Source: Saprospiraceae bacterium
Lineage (GTDB): Bacteria > Bacteroidota > Bacteroidia > Chitinophagales > Saprospiraceae
Direction of reading: 5' to 3'
Assembly (NCBI GenBank): GCA_026996805.1
Contig: JALWKB010000188.1
Location: 1-38,710, forward strand
Length of the DNA: 38,710 nt
In this document: positions 7,135-15,888 of the stretch, piece by piece
Layout: every line of letters starts with the position of its first letter
Position numbering within the stretch: the first letter of the stretch is position 1
The notes under the pieces: generated by a model
What the model saw: only the letters and a program-made list of their open reading frames with translations
What the model was told of the DNA's origin: nothing
Databases searched by the model: none
Position numbers and translations under genes: made by a program

Positions 7135-8195
7135 CTGCCATAGTTTTCCGTCCGTTGGGGGCCGCCATAGTATCCTTGCTCCTCCTCTATGGCTGCATAA
7201 AGCCTAAGCCAAGTCCGCCACAAACAACAGTCGCAGCCGGCATCTTGGTCGGCAATGAGGGGACGTTCCAATTTAACAACGCTTCCATAGGCATATGGGA
7301 TGAGACCACCAACCAATACCTCGCCGATCGCTTCCACCACGCCAACCAAACCCCACTCGGCGATATCCTTCAGGACATGTGGATGGACGGCGATCGACTG
7401 TGGCTGGTGGTCAACAACAGCCAAAAGATCGAAATCGTCGACCGCCGAGACTTTCGACGCATCGCCACTATTCGACCCATCCACTCGCCGCGATACGTCG
7501 CACCAGCTTCCGATACGACGGTATGGGTGTCCCAAATCTGGGAAGACAGCATCGTCGTCGTCCACCGACAGCGCTTCGAAGTTTTGTACAAGCTACCCTT
7601 CCCACCGGGTTGGAGCGAAGACCTCCTCCCTATCGACCACTGGATGTGGATCGCAAGCCCTTCGTTTTATACAGGCCCGGCTCAACACCATCTCTACCGC
7701 ATGCGGATTGATCCACCACATCGCTTAGATAGCATTGCCATAGGTGCATCGCCTACCCACCTACTCCAAAGCGATGATACGACCGTATGGGTGCTCTGTA
7801 GCGGCCACTCCAATTCAAGCATACCCCCTTCCCTCTACGCAGTACATGCCTATACATTTGAGGTGATGCGCGAGCACATCTTACCCGTCCAAACAGGTGC
7901 ATTAGGCTCTGGCATGTGCTTTGACCCCAATAGTCGTAATCTGTACATCCTCTACGGCGATGTCTTCGTTTTAGGCACTTCGGCATTATCACCACAAATA
8001 AAATCGTTGCTACCCGCCCGAGGGAAGACCTATTATAGCATCGGCTGGCTCCCTGATAAGGGGATTCTGCTGCTCGGCGACGCTGTCGATTTCGTCCAGC
8101 GCGGCGTTGTGGAAATGCGCAAGCCCCCCGATACTACAGTCCTCAACAGCTTTAGAGCAGGCATCATACCATCGCTATTCATGCCAATCCAATAA
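7116..8195 (+). CDS. btuG: BtuG-like beta-propeller surface lipoprotein
   Basis: The 359-residue product has a lipoprotein signal with lipobox LLYGC near residue 27, which would anchor it at the outer membrane. After that come repeated blade-like units of a YVTN/YncE-type propeller: ILVGNEGTFQFNNASIGIWD, DMWMDGDRLWLVVNNSQKIEIVD, APASDTTVWVSQIWEDSIVVV and SDDTTVWVLCSG. BtuG proteins of Bacteroidota are surface propeller lipoproteins that bind cobalamin very tightly and cap BtuB, and they begin with the same GNEG-like first blade. Position in a riboswitch-controlled operon with a BtuB homologue makes this the best reading. Unlike the canonical arrangement, it is separated from btuB by two T9SS cargo genes. 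A copy of the GTATGAAAT repeat (minus orientation) lies 37 bases before its start. Confidence 0.78.
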   Translation: MDKTPLTAIVFRPLGAAIVSLLLLYGCIKPKPSPPQTTVAAGILVGNEGTFQFNNASIGIWDETTNQYLADRFHHANQTPLGDILQDMWMDGDRLWLVVNNSQKIEIVDRRDFRRIATIRPIHSPRYVAPASDTTVWVSQIWEDSIVVVHRQRFEVLYKLPFPPGWSEDLLPIDHWMWIASPSFYTGPAQHHLYRMRIDPPHRLDSIAIGASPTHLLQSDDTTVWVLCSGHSNSSIPPSLYAVHAYTFEVMREHILPVQTGALGSGMCFDPNSRNLYILYGDVFVLGTSALSPQIKSLLPARGKTYYSIGWLPDKGILLLGDAVDFVQRGVVEMRKPPDTTVLNSFRAGIIPSLFMPIQ

Positions 8196-8289
8196 CACCG
8201 CAGAGATGTGTGTTATGCCCTTTCACGATGAAGATACACGACAAAAATTTTATACCCCAAACACCGCCAAAACAGACTTAGAAATGCGT

Positions 8290-8297
8290 TATCTTTA
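8290..8297 (+). promoter_or_regulatory. Probable -7 promoter box (TATCTTTA)
   Basis: TATCTTTA differs from TAnnTTTG only in the last base and lies 29 bases ahead of the ATG of the small lipoprotein gene. The 94 bases before it, after the btuG stop, hold one minus-oriented GTATAAAAT repeat copy (8247-8255) and no terminator that I can see. Confidence 0.4.
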
Positions 8298-8325
8298 CAG
8301 TGGAAAAACACCAAAACACTGCAGT

Positions 8326-8715
8326 ATGATGAATAGAAGAGCTACACTTCTCAAAGCTGGTCTGCTATTGATGCTCATGACACCTCTGCTTTACACCTCA
8401 TGCGTAAAAGACAAGTGTATCGAAGAGGTGCTCGGCACGTACAAGGGTACGGAATCCTGTCCGGGGATTAACTCCAACCTGACCTTTATCGTCACGTTAG
8501 GAGCGGAGGAAAATTCCGTCGTCTTCAATGTCCAAGGGTCGAACATCTCATTTAAGGGCACACTCAACGATGACTGTTCGGTCATCAACATTCCGAGCCA
8601 AAACATCCCCGGCATAGGCTCAGTCAACGGCTCTTTTAGTCTGTCGGGCATCAACATGACGGGCAATCTGACGTACCCGCTGGGTACTTGCTCGTACAGC
8701 ATGACCAAGCAGTAA
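8326..8715 (+). CDS. Small secreted lipoprotein of unknown function
   Basis: The ATG-ATG start follows the promoter box and gives 129 residues. Residues 1-25 are a lipoprotein signal: MMNRRATLLKAGLLLMLM, then LLYTSC. The mature part reads as a small beta-sandwich or lipocalin-like fold: EVLGTYKGTESCPGINSN, then LTFIVTLGAEENSVVFNV, then SIKGTL-type strands with alternating Gly, Ser and Asn, and a last Cys near the end (GTCSYSMTKQ) that may form a disulfide. Short Bacteroidota lipoproteins of this layout are common. I do not recognise a named family. An in-frame extension upstream is unlikely because it precedes the promoter. Confidence 0.6.
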   Translation: MMNRRATLLKAGLLLMLMTPLLYTSCVKDKCIEEVLGTYKGTESCPGINSNLTFIVTLGAEENSVVFNVQGSNISFKGTLNDDCSVINIPSQNIPGIGSVNGSFSLSGINMTGNLTYPLGTCSYSMTKQ

Positions 8716-8745
8716 GGCCATCATCCAAACGACACTGCCCTGCGT

Positions 8746-8776
8746 CAGCCCCCCTTTAAGGGGGAGGGGTAGGTCT
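8746..8776 (+). repeat. CCCCC-TTTAA-GGGGG hairpin between lipoprotein and copA
   Basis: Five C and five G flank TTTAA (8750-8764), followed by AGGGGTAGGTCTTT. The hairpin could slow polymerase but lacks a clean T-tract. Similar CCC/GGG elements are familiar between genes in Bacteroidota; the one at 6092 looks related. I cannot tell whether this one is a terminator or a dispersed element. Confidence 0.4.
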
Positions 8777-8863
8777 TTCCTAATTGCTTGAGGATGCAAA
8801 ACAAGTCTCCACTTCCACTCGTTGCTATAGTGGTATGCAGTAGTGGATGACACGTTCAAAGCC

Positions 8864-10945
8864 ATGAAAAATCAATACCAGATTACCGTCGAGGGCATGA
8901 GCTGCACCAGCTGCGCAGCCAGCGTCAAAAAGCAGCTCGAAAAGATGGGACTCCAGCAGATAAAAGTAGATTACCTGACGGGAGACGTCGTGTTCGAATC
9001 GGAGTCCGAACCCGATTACAAACGCATCGAAGAAGGCCTCTCGGCACTGGGATACCGCCTCAAGTCGACCGACAAAGACACCCCCTATCACGAAGTGCTC
9101 AAGCGCTATGCCCTCATCGCGGGCATACTCACCTTGCCGCTCCTGTTGCCGATGTTTGGCATACAAGGCTGGATTACCCACCCTGCTGTACAGGCCGTCT
9201 TGTCGACCATCGTCTTTGGCTTCGGCTGGTACGTCTACGGCAAGGGAGCCTGGGAATCACTGCGCACTGGTAGCCCCAACATGTATGTGCTCATCTTATT
9301 GGGTGCCACCGCTGCTTGGGTTTACAGTCTCATAGGCTGGTACTTAGGTCGCGAAGACATGATCTTTTTTGAGACGACGGCCACCATTATCACCTTGGTA
9401 ATCGTAGGTAGTTGGATCGAAGCATCGGCCGTGTTTAAGACTTCCCAGGCCATCGAAAGTCTCGCCCTACAATCGGTCAAAAAGGTCAAAGTGCTCGTAG
9501 GCGGACGCGTCGAAGAGCGCGACCTCGACGAAGTCCGACCGGGGGATTTGGTCATCGTCGAAACGGGAGAGACCATCCCCGTCGACGGCATCATCGAAAG
9601 CGGTGAAGCCGTAGCCGACGAAAGCCTCCTCACCGGCGAATCGCGTCCCGTTCCCAAACGCAGAGGAGATAAAGTCTACGCCGGCTCCATTCTAAAAAGC
9701 GGTAGCCTACAGGTGACCACTCTCCACACGGGTGAGGGAACGGTACTGTCACAAATCGTACAGAGCCTCCGCCAGGCGCGCCAAAACAAGAGCAAAGTCC
9801 AGAAATTAGCCGATCGCATCAGCGCCATCTTCGTGCCGACCGTGCTCGTCATTGCCGCCCTGACCTGGGCCATTAACTACCTTGCCGTCGGGACAAGCAT
9901 GGAGCAGGCCCTCTTGCGCGCCGTGGCTACCCTCGTCGTCGCCTGCCCCTGTGCACTCGGACTGGCCACCCCTACCGCCGTGGCAGTCGGGCTCGGCAAA
10001 GCAGCCACCAAGGGCATCATCATCAAAAATGGGCTCATCTTCGAACGCATCCCCCACATACGCAAGTGGTTTTTCGACAAAACCGGCACACTGACCATGA
10101 GCTCCGACCAACAAGTCCATATCGAAATCACCCCAGAAAGCCCCGTTGACCAATTGACACTCCTCCAACTGATTTACACCTTAGAATCGCATTCCACCCA
10201 CCCAATTGCACGCGCCATAGCCCAAAGCATCAAAGACGCCACGCTCTTGCGTGACAAAGTACACGACATCCAGGAGATCAAGGGAAAGGGCATCACAGCT
10301 ACCTATGAAGGCACTCCCATCTACATCGGCAAAGCAGAACAAAACGGCACCCTGCCGCCCAATCTCGTCGCCATCGTCAAAATCGGCGACCACGTCGCTG
10401 CAAAGATTTACCTCGACGAAGTTTTGCGCCCCGGAGCAAAGACCCTCATGCGCTACCTCCGTCAAAAGGGCATCGGCGTAGGACTCCTTTCTGGTGATCG
10501 CACCGACCGCGTCGAACATATAGCACGTACCCTCCAGATAGAAGAGTGGAAGGCCGAACTCTCCCCAGACAAAAAGATGGAAATCATCCGCTCCGAACGC
10601 AAACACCACGTCGTAGCCCTCACAGGCGACGGCATCAACGACGCTCCAGCGCTCGCCGAAGCCGATGTCGGTATCTCCTTCGGCCAAGCATCCGAACTGG
10701 CCAAATACGCCGGCGAAGTCGTCATCATCAACGAACGGCTCGACACCCTTATCCACGCCCACCGCATATCGCAAAAGACCTACCGCGTCATTCGCCAAAA
10801 TCTCTTCTGGGCATTCTTTTACAACGTCTTGGCCATACCCATAGCAGCTGCAGGCTATCTGCATCCCATGATGGCTGCTCTGGCCATGGTCTTCTCCGAC
10901 GTCATCGTCGTCGGCAATTCGCTCTTGCTCTACTACCGCAAGTGA
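8864..10945 (+). CDS. copA: Copper-exporting P1B-type ATPase (CopA)
   Basis: This inner-membrane pump would use ATP to move Cu(I) out of the cytoplasm. From the chosen ATG it is 693 residues; an in-frame GTG seven codons upstream is possible, but the N-end MKNQYQITVEGMSCTSC begins a heavy-metal-associated domain cleanly. Visible motifs in order are GMSCTSC with Cys14 and Cys17, TGES in the actuator domain, the intramembrane CPC motif (361-363) in VACPCALGLATP, the phosphorylated Asp405 in DKTGTLT, a histidine-containing HP motif (THPIARAI) in the nucleotide domain, and GDGINDAP with Asp589. It has one metal-binding domain. The CPC motif fits Cu(I) or Ag(I) rather than Zn. No CopZ, CsoR or CueR gene is adjacent. 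Confidence 0.93.
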   Translation: MKNQYQITVEGMSCTSCAASVKKQLEKMGLQQIKVDYLTGDVVFESESEPDYKRIEEGLSALGYRLKSTDKDTPYHEVLKRYALIAGILTLPLLLPMFGIQGWITHPAVQAVLSTIVFGFGWYVYGKGAWESLRTGSPNMYVLILLGATAAWVYSLIGWYLGREDMIFFETTATIITLVIVGSWIEASAVFKTSQAIESLALQSVKKVKVLVGGRVEERDLDEVRPGDLVIVETGETIPVDGIIESGEAVADESLLTGESRPVPKRRGDKVYAGSILKSGSLQVTTLHTGEGTVLSQIVQSLRQARQNKSKVQKLADRISAIFVPTVLVIAALTWAINYLAVGTSMEQALLRAVATLVVACPCALGLATPTAVAVGLGKAATKGIIIKNGLIFERIPHIRKWFFDKTGTLTMSSDQQVHIEITPESPVDQLTLLQLIYTLESHSTHPIARAIAQSIKDATLLRDKVHDIQEIKGKGITATYEGTPIYIGKAEQNGTLPPNLVAIVKIGDHVAAKIYLDEVLRPGAKTLMRYLRQKGIGVGLLSGDRTDRVEHIARTLQIEEWKAELSPDKKMEIIRSERKHHVVALTGDGINDAPALAEADVGISFGQASELAKYAGEVVIINERLDTLIHAHRISQKTYRVIRQNLFWAFFYNVLAIPIAAAGYLHPMMAALAMVFSDVIVVGNSLLLYYRK

Positions 10946-10976
10946 TCATTCCGTGTTGTGTGCTTTGTTTGGATCC

Positions 10977-11002
10977 GTATAAAACGGTGCACTATTTCAT
11001 AC
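10977..11002. repeat. Inverted pair of the dispersed GTATRAAAT repeat between convergent genes
   Basis: GTATAAAAC (10977-10985) and ATTTCATAC (10994-11002) are inverted around GGTGCACT, so two 17-mers face each other and share a GTGCAC centre. The element occupies the gap between the convergent copA and ypdA ends and covers the ypdA stop codon. It can form a hairpin, but neither strand shows a T-tract, so it is at most an atypical bidirectional terminator. Confidence 0.7.
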
Positions 11003-11966
11003 CCTTCATCTTCCGCGTGATATCCTCTACGATGAGCTTGCCGTGATGACGCGTATTCTCGATAAAATAACGAGAAGTGTGCAATCCTCCTAAGACGGAC
11101 CCGGCGAGGTAGAGATTGGCCACATTGCTCTCCAGCGTTTCGGGATCATGTACGGGCACGCGATGTACGCCCTCAAACTGCAGCCCTATGCCCTCCAAAA
11201 AGGCATAGTCGGGACGATAGCCCGTCAGGGCCAAGACGTGATCAGCCTCTATAGCTAAGCTGCGGCCATCTTGGTCGACGATCACAGCTTCGGCGCGTAT
11301 TTCCCGCACCTTTGCATTAAATAAGGCAGCGATGCTCCCCTCCTGAATGCGATTTCGAATGTCGGGCAACAACCAATACTTCACGCTCCTGTGAAAATCT
11401 TCGTCGCGCACTACCATCGTCACCCTGGCTCCGCGCTGCCAGCACTCCAGCGCAGCTTGTACTGCCGAATTTCCACCCCCGACGATGACCACCCTGCGCC
11501 CATAATACGGATACGGCGATCGGTAGTAATGCTGTACGTGAGGAAGCTCTTCGCCCGGCACCTCTAAGAGATTGGGCTGATCGTAAAAGCCCGTCGCTAC
11601 GACCACAAAGCGCGACCGATACCGCTGCTTTTCTGTATCGATATAAAATCGCCCGCCATTTGAATCAATAGCCGTCACGCGCTCGTACGGCCGTATCTTC
11701 AGCTGAAAATACTCCGCTACAAGACGATAGTACTCCAACGCCTCCTGACGCGTCGGCCTTTGCCGCACAGAGGGAAAGGGCAGACCCGCAAGGGTGAGCT
11801 TATCAGCGGTGGAAAAAAACGTCATAAACTCCGGAAACCGATAAATGCTGTGTACGACATTGCCCTTATCTACGATCCAATAATCCAGTCCCGCCTTTGC
11901 CGCTTCGATGCCCACCGTAAGGCCCGCTGGACCAGCCCCTATGACGATGAGTGTGGTGTCTTCCAT
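10992..11966 (-). CDS. ypdA: YpdA-type NAD(P)H flavoprotein disulfide reductase
   Basis: The 324-residue cytoplasmic protein has an N-terminal FAD-binding GAGPAG (residues 10-15), then DYWIVDKGNVVHSIYRFPEFMTFFS, a conserved segment of the YpdA family. A second Rossmann motif follows, VVIVGGGNSAVQAALE, for NAD(P)H. YpdA (Bdr) proteins reduce bacillithiol disulfide in Firmicutes, and Bacteroidota carry many homologues. The CxxC active site of thioredoxin reductases is absent, as in YpdA. No bacillithiol biosynthesis gene is in this window. A -7 box lies 28 bases before its start, with a repeat copy GTATAAAATCTTACACC in between. Confidence 0.8.
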   Translation of the reverse strand: MEDTTLIVIGAGPAGLTVGIEAAKAGLDYWIVDKGNVVHSIYRFPEFMTFFSTADKLTLAGLPFPSVRQRPTRQEALEYYRLVAEYFQLKIRPYERVTAIDSNGGRFYIDTEKQRYRSRFVVVATGFYDQPNLLEVPGEELPHVQHYYRSPYPYYGRRVVIVGGGNSAVQAALECWQRGARVTMVVRDEDFHRSVKYWLLPDIRNRIQEGSIAALFNAKVREIRAEAVIVDQDGRSLAIEADHVLALTGYRPDYAFLEGIGLQFEGVHRVPVHDPETLESNVANLYLAGSVLGGLHTSRYFIENTRHHGKLIVEDITRKMKGMK

Positions 11967-11974
11967 TCGTTTCG

Positions 11975-11991
11975 GTATAAAATCTTACACC
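11975..11991 (+). repeat. Dispersed 17-mer copy in the ypdA leader
   Basis: GTATAAAATCTTACACC matches the window consensus GTATRAAATNKTRCRCC at every defined position. It lies between the ypdA promoter box and start codon, oriented opposite to the gene. It differs by two bases from the copy at the tig start (34279-34295). Confidence 0.7.
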
Positions 11992-11993
11992 TG

Positions 11994-12001
11994 CAAAGTT
12001 A
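11994..12001 (-). promoter_or_regulatory. -7 promoter box (TAACTTTG) of ypdA
   Basis: Read on the minus strand, TAACTTTG matches TAnnTTTG. The predicted transcription start would be near 11987, inside the adjoining 17-mer repeat, giving a leader of about 20 bases. Confidence 0.55.
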
Positions 12002-12100
12002 CACGCCCATTATCGGTACGTCGCCTGGATTACCCCAAAAACAACAACGGCATCGAAGAGAATTTCCTTAGCTTTACTGACCATTTATCAGTCTACGCCT

Positions 12101-13492
12101 ATGGGCAAAAGCAGTCGGCGACCGCCGTTGCCAAGGGTTTTTATCCAGCGCATGGACGCGCTCCTCGGAGCGGAAGCGAGCGATTTCTTCGACGCCCTGG
12201 AGTCTGAACCCCAGGTGGCCGTACGACTACATCCCGAAAAATGGGCACGTACCGGGCTTTCGCCACAGGAGCACTTTCCCATAGCGGAGGACGTCCCCTG
12301 GTGTGCCAACGCCTATCTGTTGGAAGAACGAGTGGCGTTTTGGCAAGACCCCTTGCTCTTTGGCGGAGCCTACTACGTGTCTGAGCCTTCGGGACTGATC
12401 GTCACCGAAATTTTTCGACGCTACGGGCATCCTCAGGCACTTGTAGCCGATACGTGCGCAGCGCCCGGGGGAAAGACCTTGCAGATAGCATCTCTACTCG
12501 ATGGGGGACTCATCGCCGCAGCCGAGGCGGCGCCTTCGCGATACAGTGCATTGGTCGAAAACGTCGAACGTTGGGGGTACTGTCACCAGGTGCTCCTACG
12601 TGCCGACAGTCGCGCCTTCCTGTCGCTGCCCAACACCTTTGATTTCGTCATCGTCGACGCTCCCTGCTCAGGAGAGGGTATGTTCCGCAAAGACCCCCAT
12701 GCGCGTCGACACTGGAGACCACAGCTCTGCCACCAACTGCCCAGAGTGCAGCGCACTATCCTCGCCCATGCCTTGTACACCCTTCGTCCCGGAGGGTATT
12801 TGCTGTATTCGACTTGTACTTTTGCTCCGGAGGAAAACGAGCTCAACATTCAGTGGTTGGTAGATGCATTCCCCGGCGCCGTGGAGAGCGTCGCCATCGA
12901 CTTCCCCACAGAATGGGGCATCGTTGAGGGCCTGAAGCATTACAAAGACACGCGCATGCGGGTACAGACCTACCGCATGTATCCCCATCGCGTGCGGGGA
13001 GAGGGCTTTTTCTTCGCCCTTATGCGCAAGACGGCCTCCATCGCTCTGCCCTCACCGGCCCACAAACAAGGCAAGACTACCTGGTCGGTGGCATCCTGCA
13101 AAGCACCTTATTCCCTGCCGAATCGACCCCTCGTCGCACTTGGCGATCGCTGGTTTGTCGCCGACGACACCCTCATCGAACACATGCCCACCCTTTCCCA
13201 GGCACCGATCCGCCAGGTGGGGCAGCAGTTGGGGATCTGTGCCCAACAAAAGCCGCCGCACGCTCTGGCTCTCCTCTCACCACCCATCGACGCACCACAC
13301 ATCGCCCTCACCTATGACGAAGCTCTGCGCTTCTTACGCGGCGAAACACCTCATTCCATCGATGGCGATTACGTCTTGGCGCAGTACCGCAATATCGCTC
13401 TGGGATGGCTCTACCGCAGTGGCTCTCCGCCGAAGACCAAAAACGCATTACCTCGACCGTACCGTCTGCGGAAAGTGCCTGTGCTCCGCTAA
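12101..13492 (+). CDS. RsmF/RsmB-family rRNA (cytosine-C5) methyltransferase
   Basis: The 463-residue protein would transfer methyl groups from S-adenosylmethionine to C5 of cytosine in rRNA. Recognisable motifs are the SAM-binding DTCAAPGGKTLQIA beginning at residue 117; the motif IV catalytic region IVDAPCSGEGMFRKD, with the Pro-Cys that releases product; and motif VI YSTCTFAPEENE, whose Thr-Cys supplies the nucleophile. The C-terminal third (from about residue 300) contains ALGDRWFVADD and a final AQYRNIALGWLYRSG, like the RNA-binding PUA-like tail of RsmF-type enzymes; GMFRKD favours RsmF over RsmB. The exact target nucleotide cannot be read from sequence. A weak box, TAGCTTTA at 12069, lies upstream. 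It is convergent with pnp, with 72 bases between stops and nothing notable there. Confidence 0.85.
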   Translation: MGKSSRRPPLPRVFIQRMDALLGAEASDFFDALESEPQVAVRLHPEKWARTGLSPQEHFPIAEDVPWCANAYLLEERVAFWQDPLLFGGAYYVSEPSGLIVTEIFRRYGHPQALVADTCAAPGGKTLQIASLLDGGLIAAAEAAPSRYSALVENVERWGYCHQVLLRADSRAFLSLPNTFDFVIVDAPCSGEGMFRKDPHARRHWRPQLCHQLPRVQRTILAHALYTLRPGGYLLYSTCTFAPEENELNIQWLVDAFPGAVESVAIDFPTEWGIVEGLKHYKDTRMRVQTYRMYPHRVRGEGFFFALMRKTASIALPSPAHKQGKTTWSVASCKAPYSLPNRPLVALGDRWFVADDTLIEHMPTLSQAPIRQVGQQLGICAQQKPPHALALLSPPIDAPHIALTYDEALRFLRGETPHSIDGDYVLAQYRNIALGWLYRSGSPPKTKNALPRPYRLRKVPVLR

Positions 13493-13564
13493 GCCCCTGT
13501 AAGGAAGCTGGGCTCGATCGTTTCGACTACAGTGATCAAAGCTGGAGGTACGTGGCGTGTGCAG

Positions 13565-15841
13565 CTATTCCTCGTCTCTCTTGTGATGCGATGGTCGATG
13601 TGGTCGATGGGGCGGCTTGTGCCGGGAGTTTTGCCCACCACGCCTGGGTGGTGCTTGATCCCTGGCCGGCGTACGACGATGGGCATTTCTTGACTCCACC
13701 GCTGCGGGTTTTTTATCCTCTTCCTTAGGGATGAGGGCCTTGGCTGAGAGGCGGTACCTTCCGGTCTTCTCGTCGATATCCAGAATTTTTATCCGCACCG
13801 AGTCGCCTTCTTTGAAGTAATCTTCGATATTTTCGATGCGGTGGTGTGCGATTTCAGAGATGTGGAGAAGTCCACTCTTGCCCATGAAGTTGACAAACAC
13901 GCCGTAGGGCATCACACTGACCACCTTGCCCTCGTAGATATCGCCCACCTCGGGAGTAAAGGCGATTTTGAGGATGAGCTCCTTGGCTTTTTGGATGTTT
14001 TCCTTGTTGGAGCTGGCAATCTGGACGACGCCTTTGTCGTCTTTTTCCTCGATGGAGATGGTCGTGTCCGTATCTGCTTGAATCTCCTGAATGATTTTGC
14101 CACCAGGCCCAATGACAGCACCAATAAAGGACTTGTCGATGGTAAACTCTTCGATGCGCGGTGCGTGTTCTTTGAGGTCCGGACGCGGTTGGGAGATTTC
14201 TCGATCGAGGTGATCGAGTATGTAGAGGCGTCCGCGTCGGGCTTGTTCGAGGGCTTTGGCGAGCAATTCGTACGAGAGGCCTTCGATCTTGATATCCATT
14301 TGGCACGCTGTAATGCCCTCGCGCGTACCCGTGACTTTGAAATCCATGTCTCCCAAGGCGTCTTCATCGCCGAGGATATCGGATAAAATGGCTACCTTAT
14401 CCCCTTCGGTGATGAGTCCCATGGCGATTCCCGAGACGTTTTTCTTCACCGGCACACCGGCATCCATCAAAGCAAGGGAAGAGGCGCAGACGGTAGCCAT
14501 CGACGACGATCCGTTGGAAGACATCACATCGGCCACGATGCGAATGGTATAGGGGAAATCATCGGGTAGCACGGGCAACAATGCCCTTTTTGCAAGGTTG
14601 GCGTGCCCGATTTCACGACGTCCCGGAGCTCGTAACGGCTTGACCTCTCCCACCGAATAGCCGGGGAAGTTGTAGTGGAGAATAAAATCTTCGTACGTCA
14701 TCTCCAGGGCCGTATCCCGCAGAAGTTGGTCCTGCTTCGTGCCCAAAGTCAGCGATGCCAATACCTGCGTCTCTCCACGCGTGAAGACGGCAGAGCCGTG
14801 TGTAGCGGGGAGGTAATCGATTTCGGTCCAGATGGGGCGAATTTCATCGTATTTGCGTCCGTCTAAGCGCACGCCCTCTTCGAGGATCATCTTTCGGATG
14901 AGCTCTTTTTTGATCTTTTCAAACTTGGCGCGGATGTAAGACTCTCGCGAGGCCATCCATTCTTCTCCGCGCTCTGCCTTCCACTGTTCGACGAGCTCGT
15001 CGATGATGCGCTGCCACCCCTGGCGTCGCGGCTTTTTTGGTAGTGCCTTGTGGGCTATGTCCAATATGGGCTCTGCAACGGCATTGTAGATTTCCTCGTC
15101 GAGATGAGGATCGCTCTCTGCTTCGGGCACTTCGCGCTTTTGCAGCGCCTTTTCGCCTACCAGCTGGGCCAACTCATGCTGCGCTTTGATCTGCACTTTG
15201 ATGGCTTCGTGCCCTACCCGCATGGCTTCCATGAGATCTTCCTCGCTGCACTCATTCATCTTGCCCTCCACCATGAGGATGTCCGATTCGGTAGCGGCGA
15301 CGATGATGTCCATGTCTGCATTTTTAAGGGCGCTACGCGTGGGATTGACGACATACGATCCGTCAATACGTGCGACACGCACCTCCGAAATGGGACCACC
15401 CCACGGAATATCGGATACCCAGAGGGCCGCAGAGGCAGCCAAGGCCGCAAAAGCATCGGGGAGGGTTTCCTCATCGCCCGAAATGAGGTTGATGGTGATC
15501 TGCGTCTCATTGCGGTATTCGTCGGGAAAGAGCGGTCGAATCGCTCGGTCGACCAGGCGGCTGACCAATACCTCGTAATCCGAAAGGCGAGCCTCGCGAC
15601 GGAAAAAATTACCCGGGATGCGTCCCGATGCCGCAAATTTCTCCTGATAGTCGACAAACAAGGGGAAAAAGTCCAAGCCCTCCGTGGGCTTCGTCGCCGA
15701 TACTGCAGAGGCAAAGAGCATGGTCTTGCCACACCGCAAAATGACAGCTCCGTCAGCTTGACCCGCTATCTTGCCCGTCTCAAGCACGACTTCACGCCCA
15801 TCGGGCAATTGGAAGGAAGCCTTTAATGGTTCTTTGTTCAT
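13565..15841 (-). CDS. pnp: Polyribonucleotide nucleotidyltransferase (PNPase)
   Basis: The 758-residue enzyme degrades RNA 3'-to-5' by phosphorolysis and forms a trimeric ring in the cytoplasm. The domains run as expected: a first RNase PH fold (GKTMLFASAVSATKP, YQEKFAASGRIPGNFFRRE), a helical linker, a second catalytic RNase PH fold (FTRGETQVLASLTLGT, PGYSVGEVKPLRAPGRREIGH, then GDEDALGDMDFKVTGT with the catalytic Asp residues), a KH domain (FIGAVIGPGGKIIQEI) and an S1 domain (GKVVSVMPYGVFVNFMGKSGLLHISEI). It ends in a basic, Pro/Arg/His-rich tail of about 50 residues, common in Bacteroidota PNPases. It lies 129 bases after rpsO on the same strand, the classical rpsO-pnp order. No separate TAnnTTTG box is visible, so cotranscription is likely. 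Confidence 0.96.
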   Translation of the reverse strand: MNKEPLKASFQLPDGREVVLETGKIAGQADGAVILRCGKTMLFASAVSATKPTEGLDFFPLFVDYQEKFAASGRIPGNFFRREARLSDYEVLVSRLVDRAIRPLFPDEYRNETQITINLISGDEETLPDAFAALAASAALWVSDIPWGGPISEVRVARIDGSYVVNPTRSALKNADMDIIVAATESDILMVEGKMNECSEEDLMEAMRVGHEAIKVQIKAQHELAQLVGEKALQKREVPEAESDPHLDEEIYNAVAEPILDIAHKALPKKPRRQGWQRIIDELVEQWKAERGEEWMASRESYIRAKFEKIKKELIRKMILEEGVRLDGRKYDEIRPIWTEIDYLPATHGSAVFTRGETQVLASLTLGTKQDQLLRDTALEMTYEDFILHYNFPGYSVGEVKPLRAPGRREIGHANLAKRALLPVLPDDFPYTIRIVADVMSSNGSSSMATVCASSLALMDAGVPVKKNVSGIAMGLITEGDKVAILSDILGDEDALGDMDFKVTGTREGITACQMDIKIEGLSYELLAKALEQARRGRLYILDHLDREISQPRPDLKEHAPRIEEFTIDKSFIGAVIGPGGKIIQEIQADTDTTISIEEKDDKGVVQIASSNKENIQKAKELILKIAFTPEVGDIYEGKVVSVMPYGVFVNFMGKSGLLHISEIAHHRIENIEDYFKEGDSVRIKILDIDEKTGRYRLSAKALIPKEEDKKPAAVESRNAHRRTPARDQAPPRRGGQNSRHKPPHRPHRPSHHKRDEE

Positions 15842-15859
15842 GACGAAAAGATTTTAACT

Positions 15860-15888
15860 CATCAAGCAACAACACACTTTGCCTGATG
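15860..15888 (-). promoter_or_regulatory. Hairpin in the rpsO-pnp intergenic RNA
   Basis: On the minus strand, CATCAGGCAA pairs with TTGCTTGATG (10 bp including one G-U) around a 9-base loop, 18 bases before the pnp start codon. In E. coli a hairpin in this same position is cut by RNase III and used by PNPase for autoregulation. A comparable role here is an inference from position and structure. A second small stem, CGCACA/TGTGCG (15954-15970), abuts the rpsO stop codon and could be a weak terminator. Confidence 0.45.

Noticed and set aside
15050-15826. A 258-residue plus-strand frame opposite pnp
   Set aside because: It is the complement of conserved PNPase sequence; no start context and no recognisable domain.
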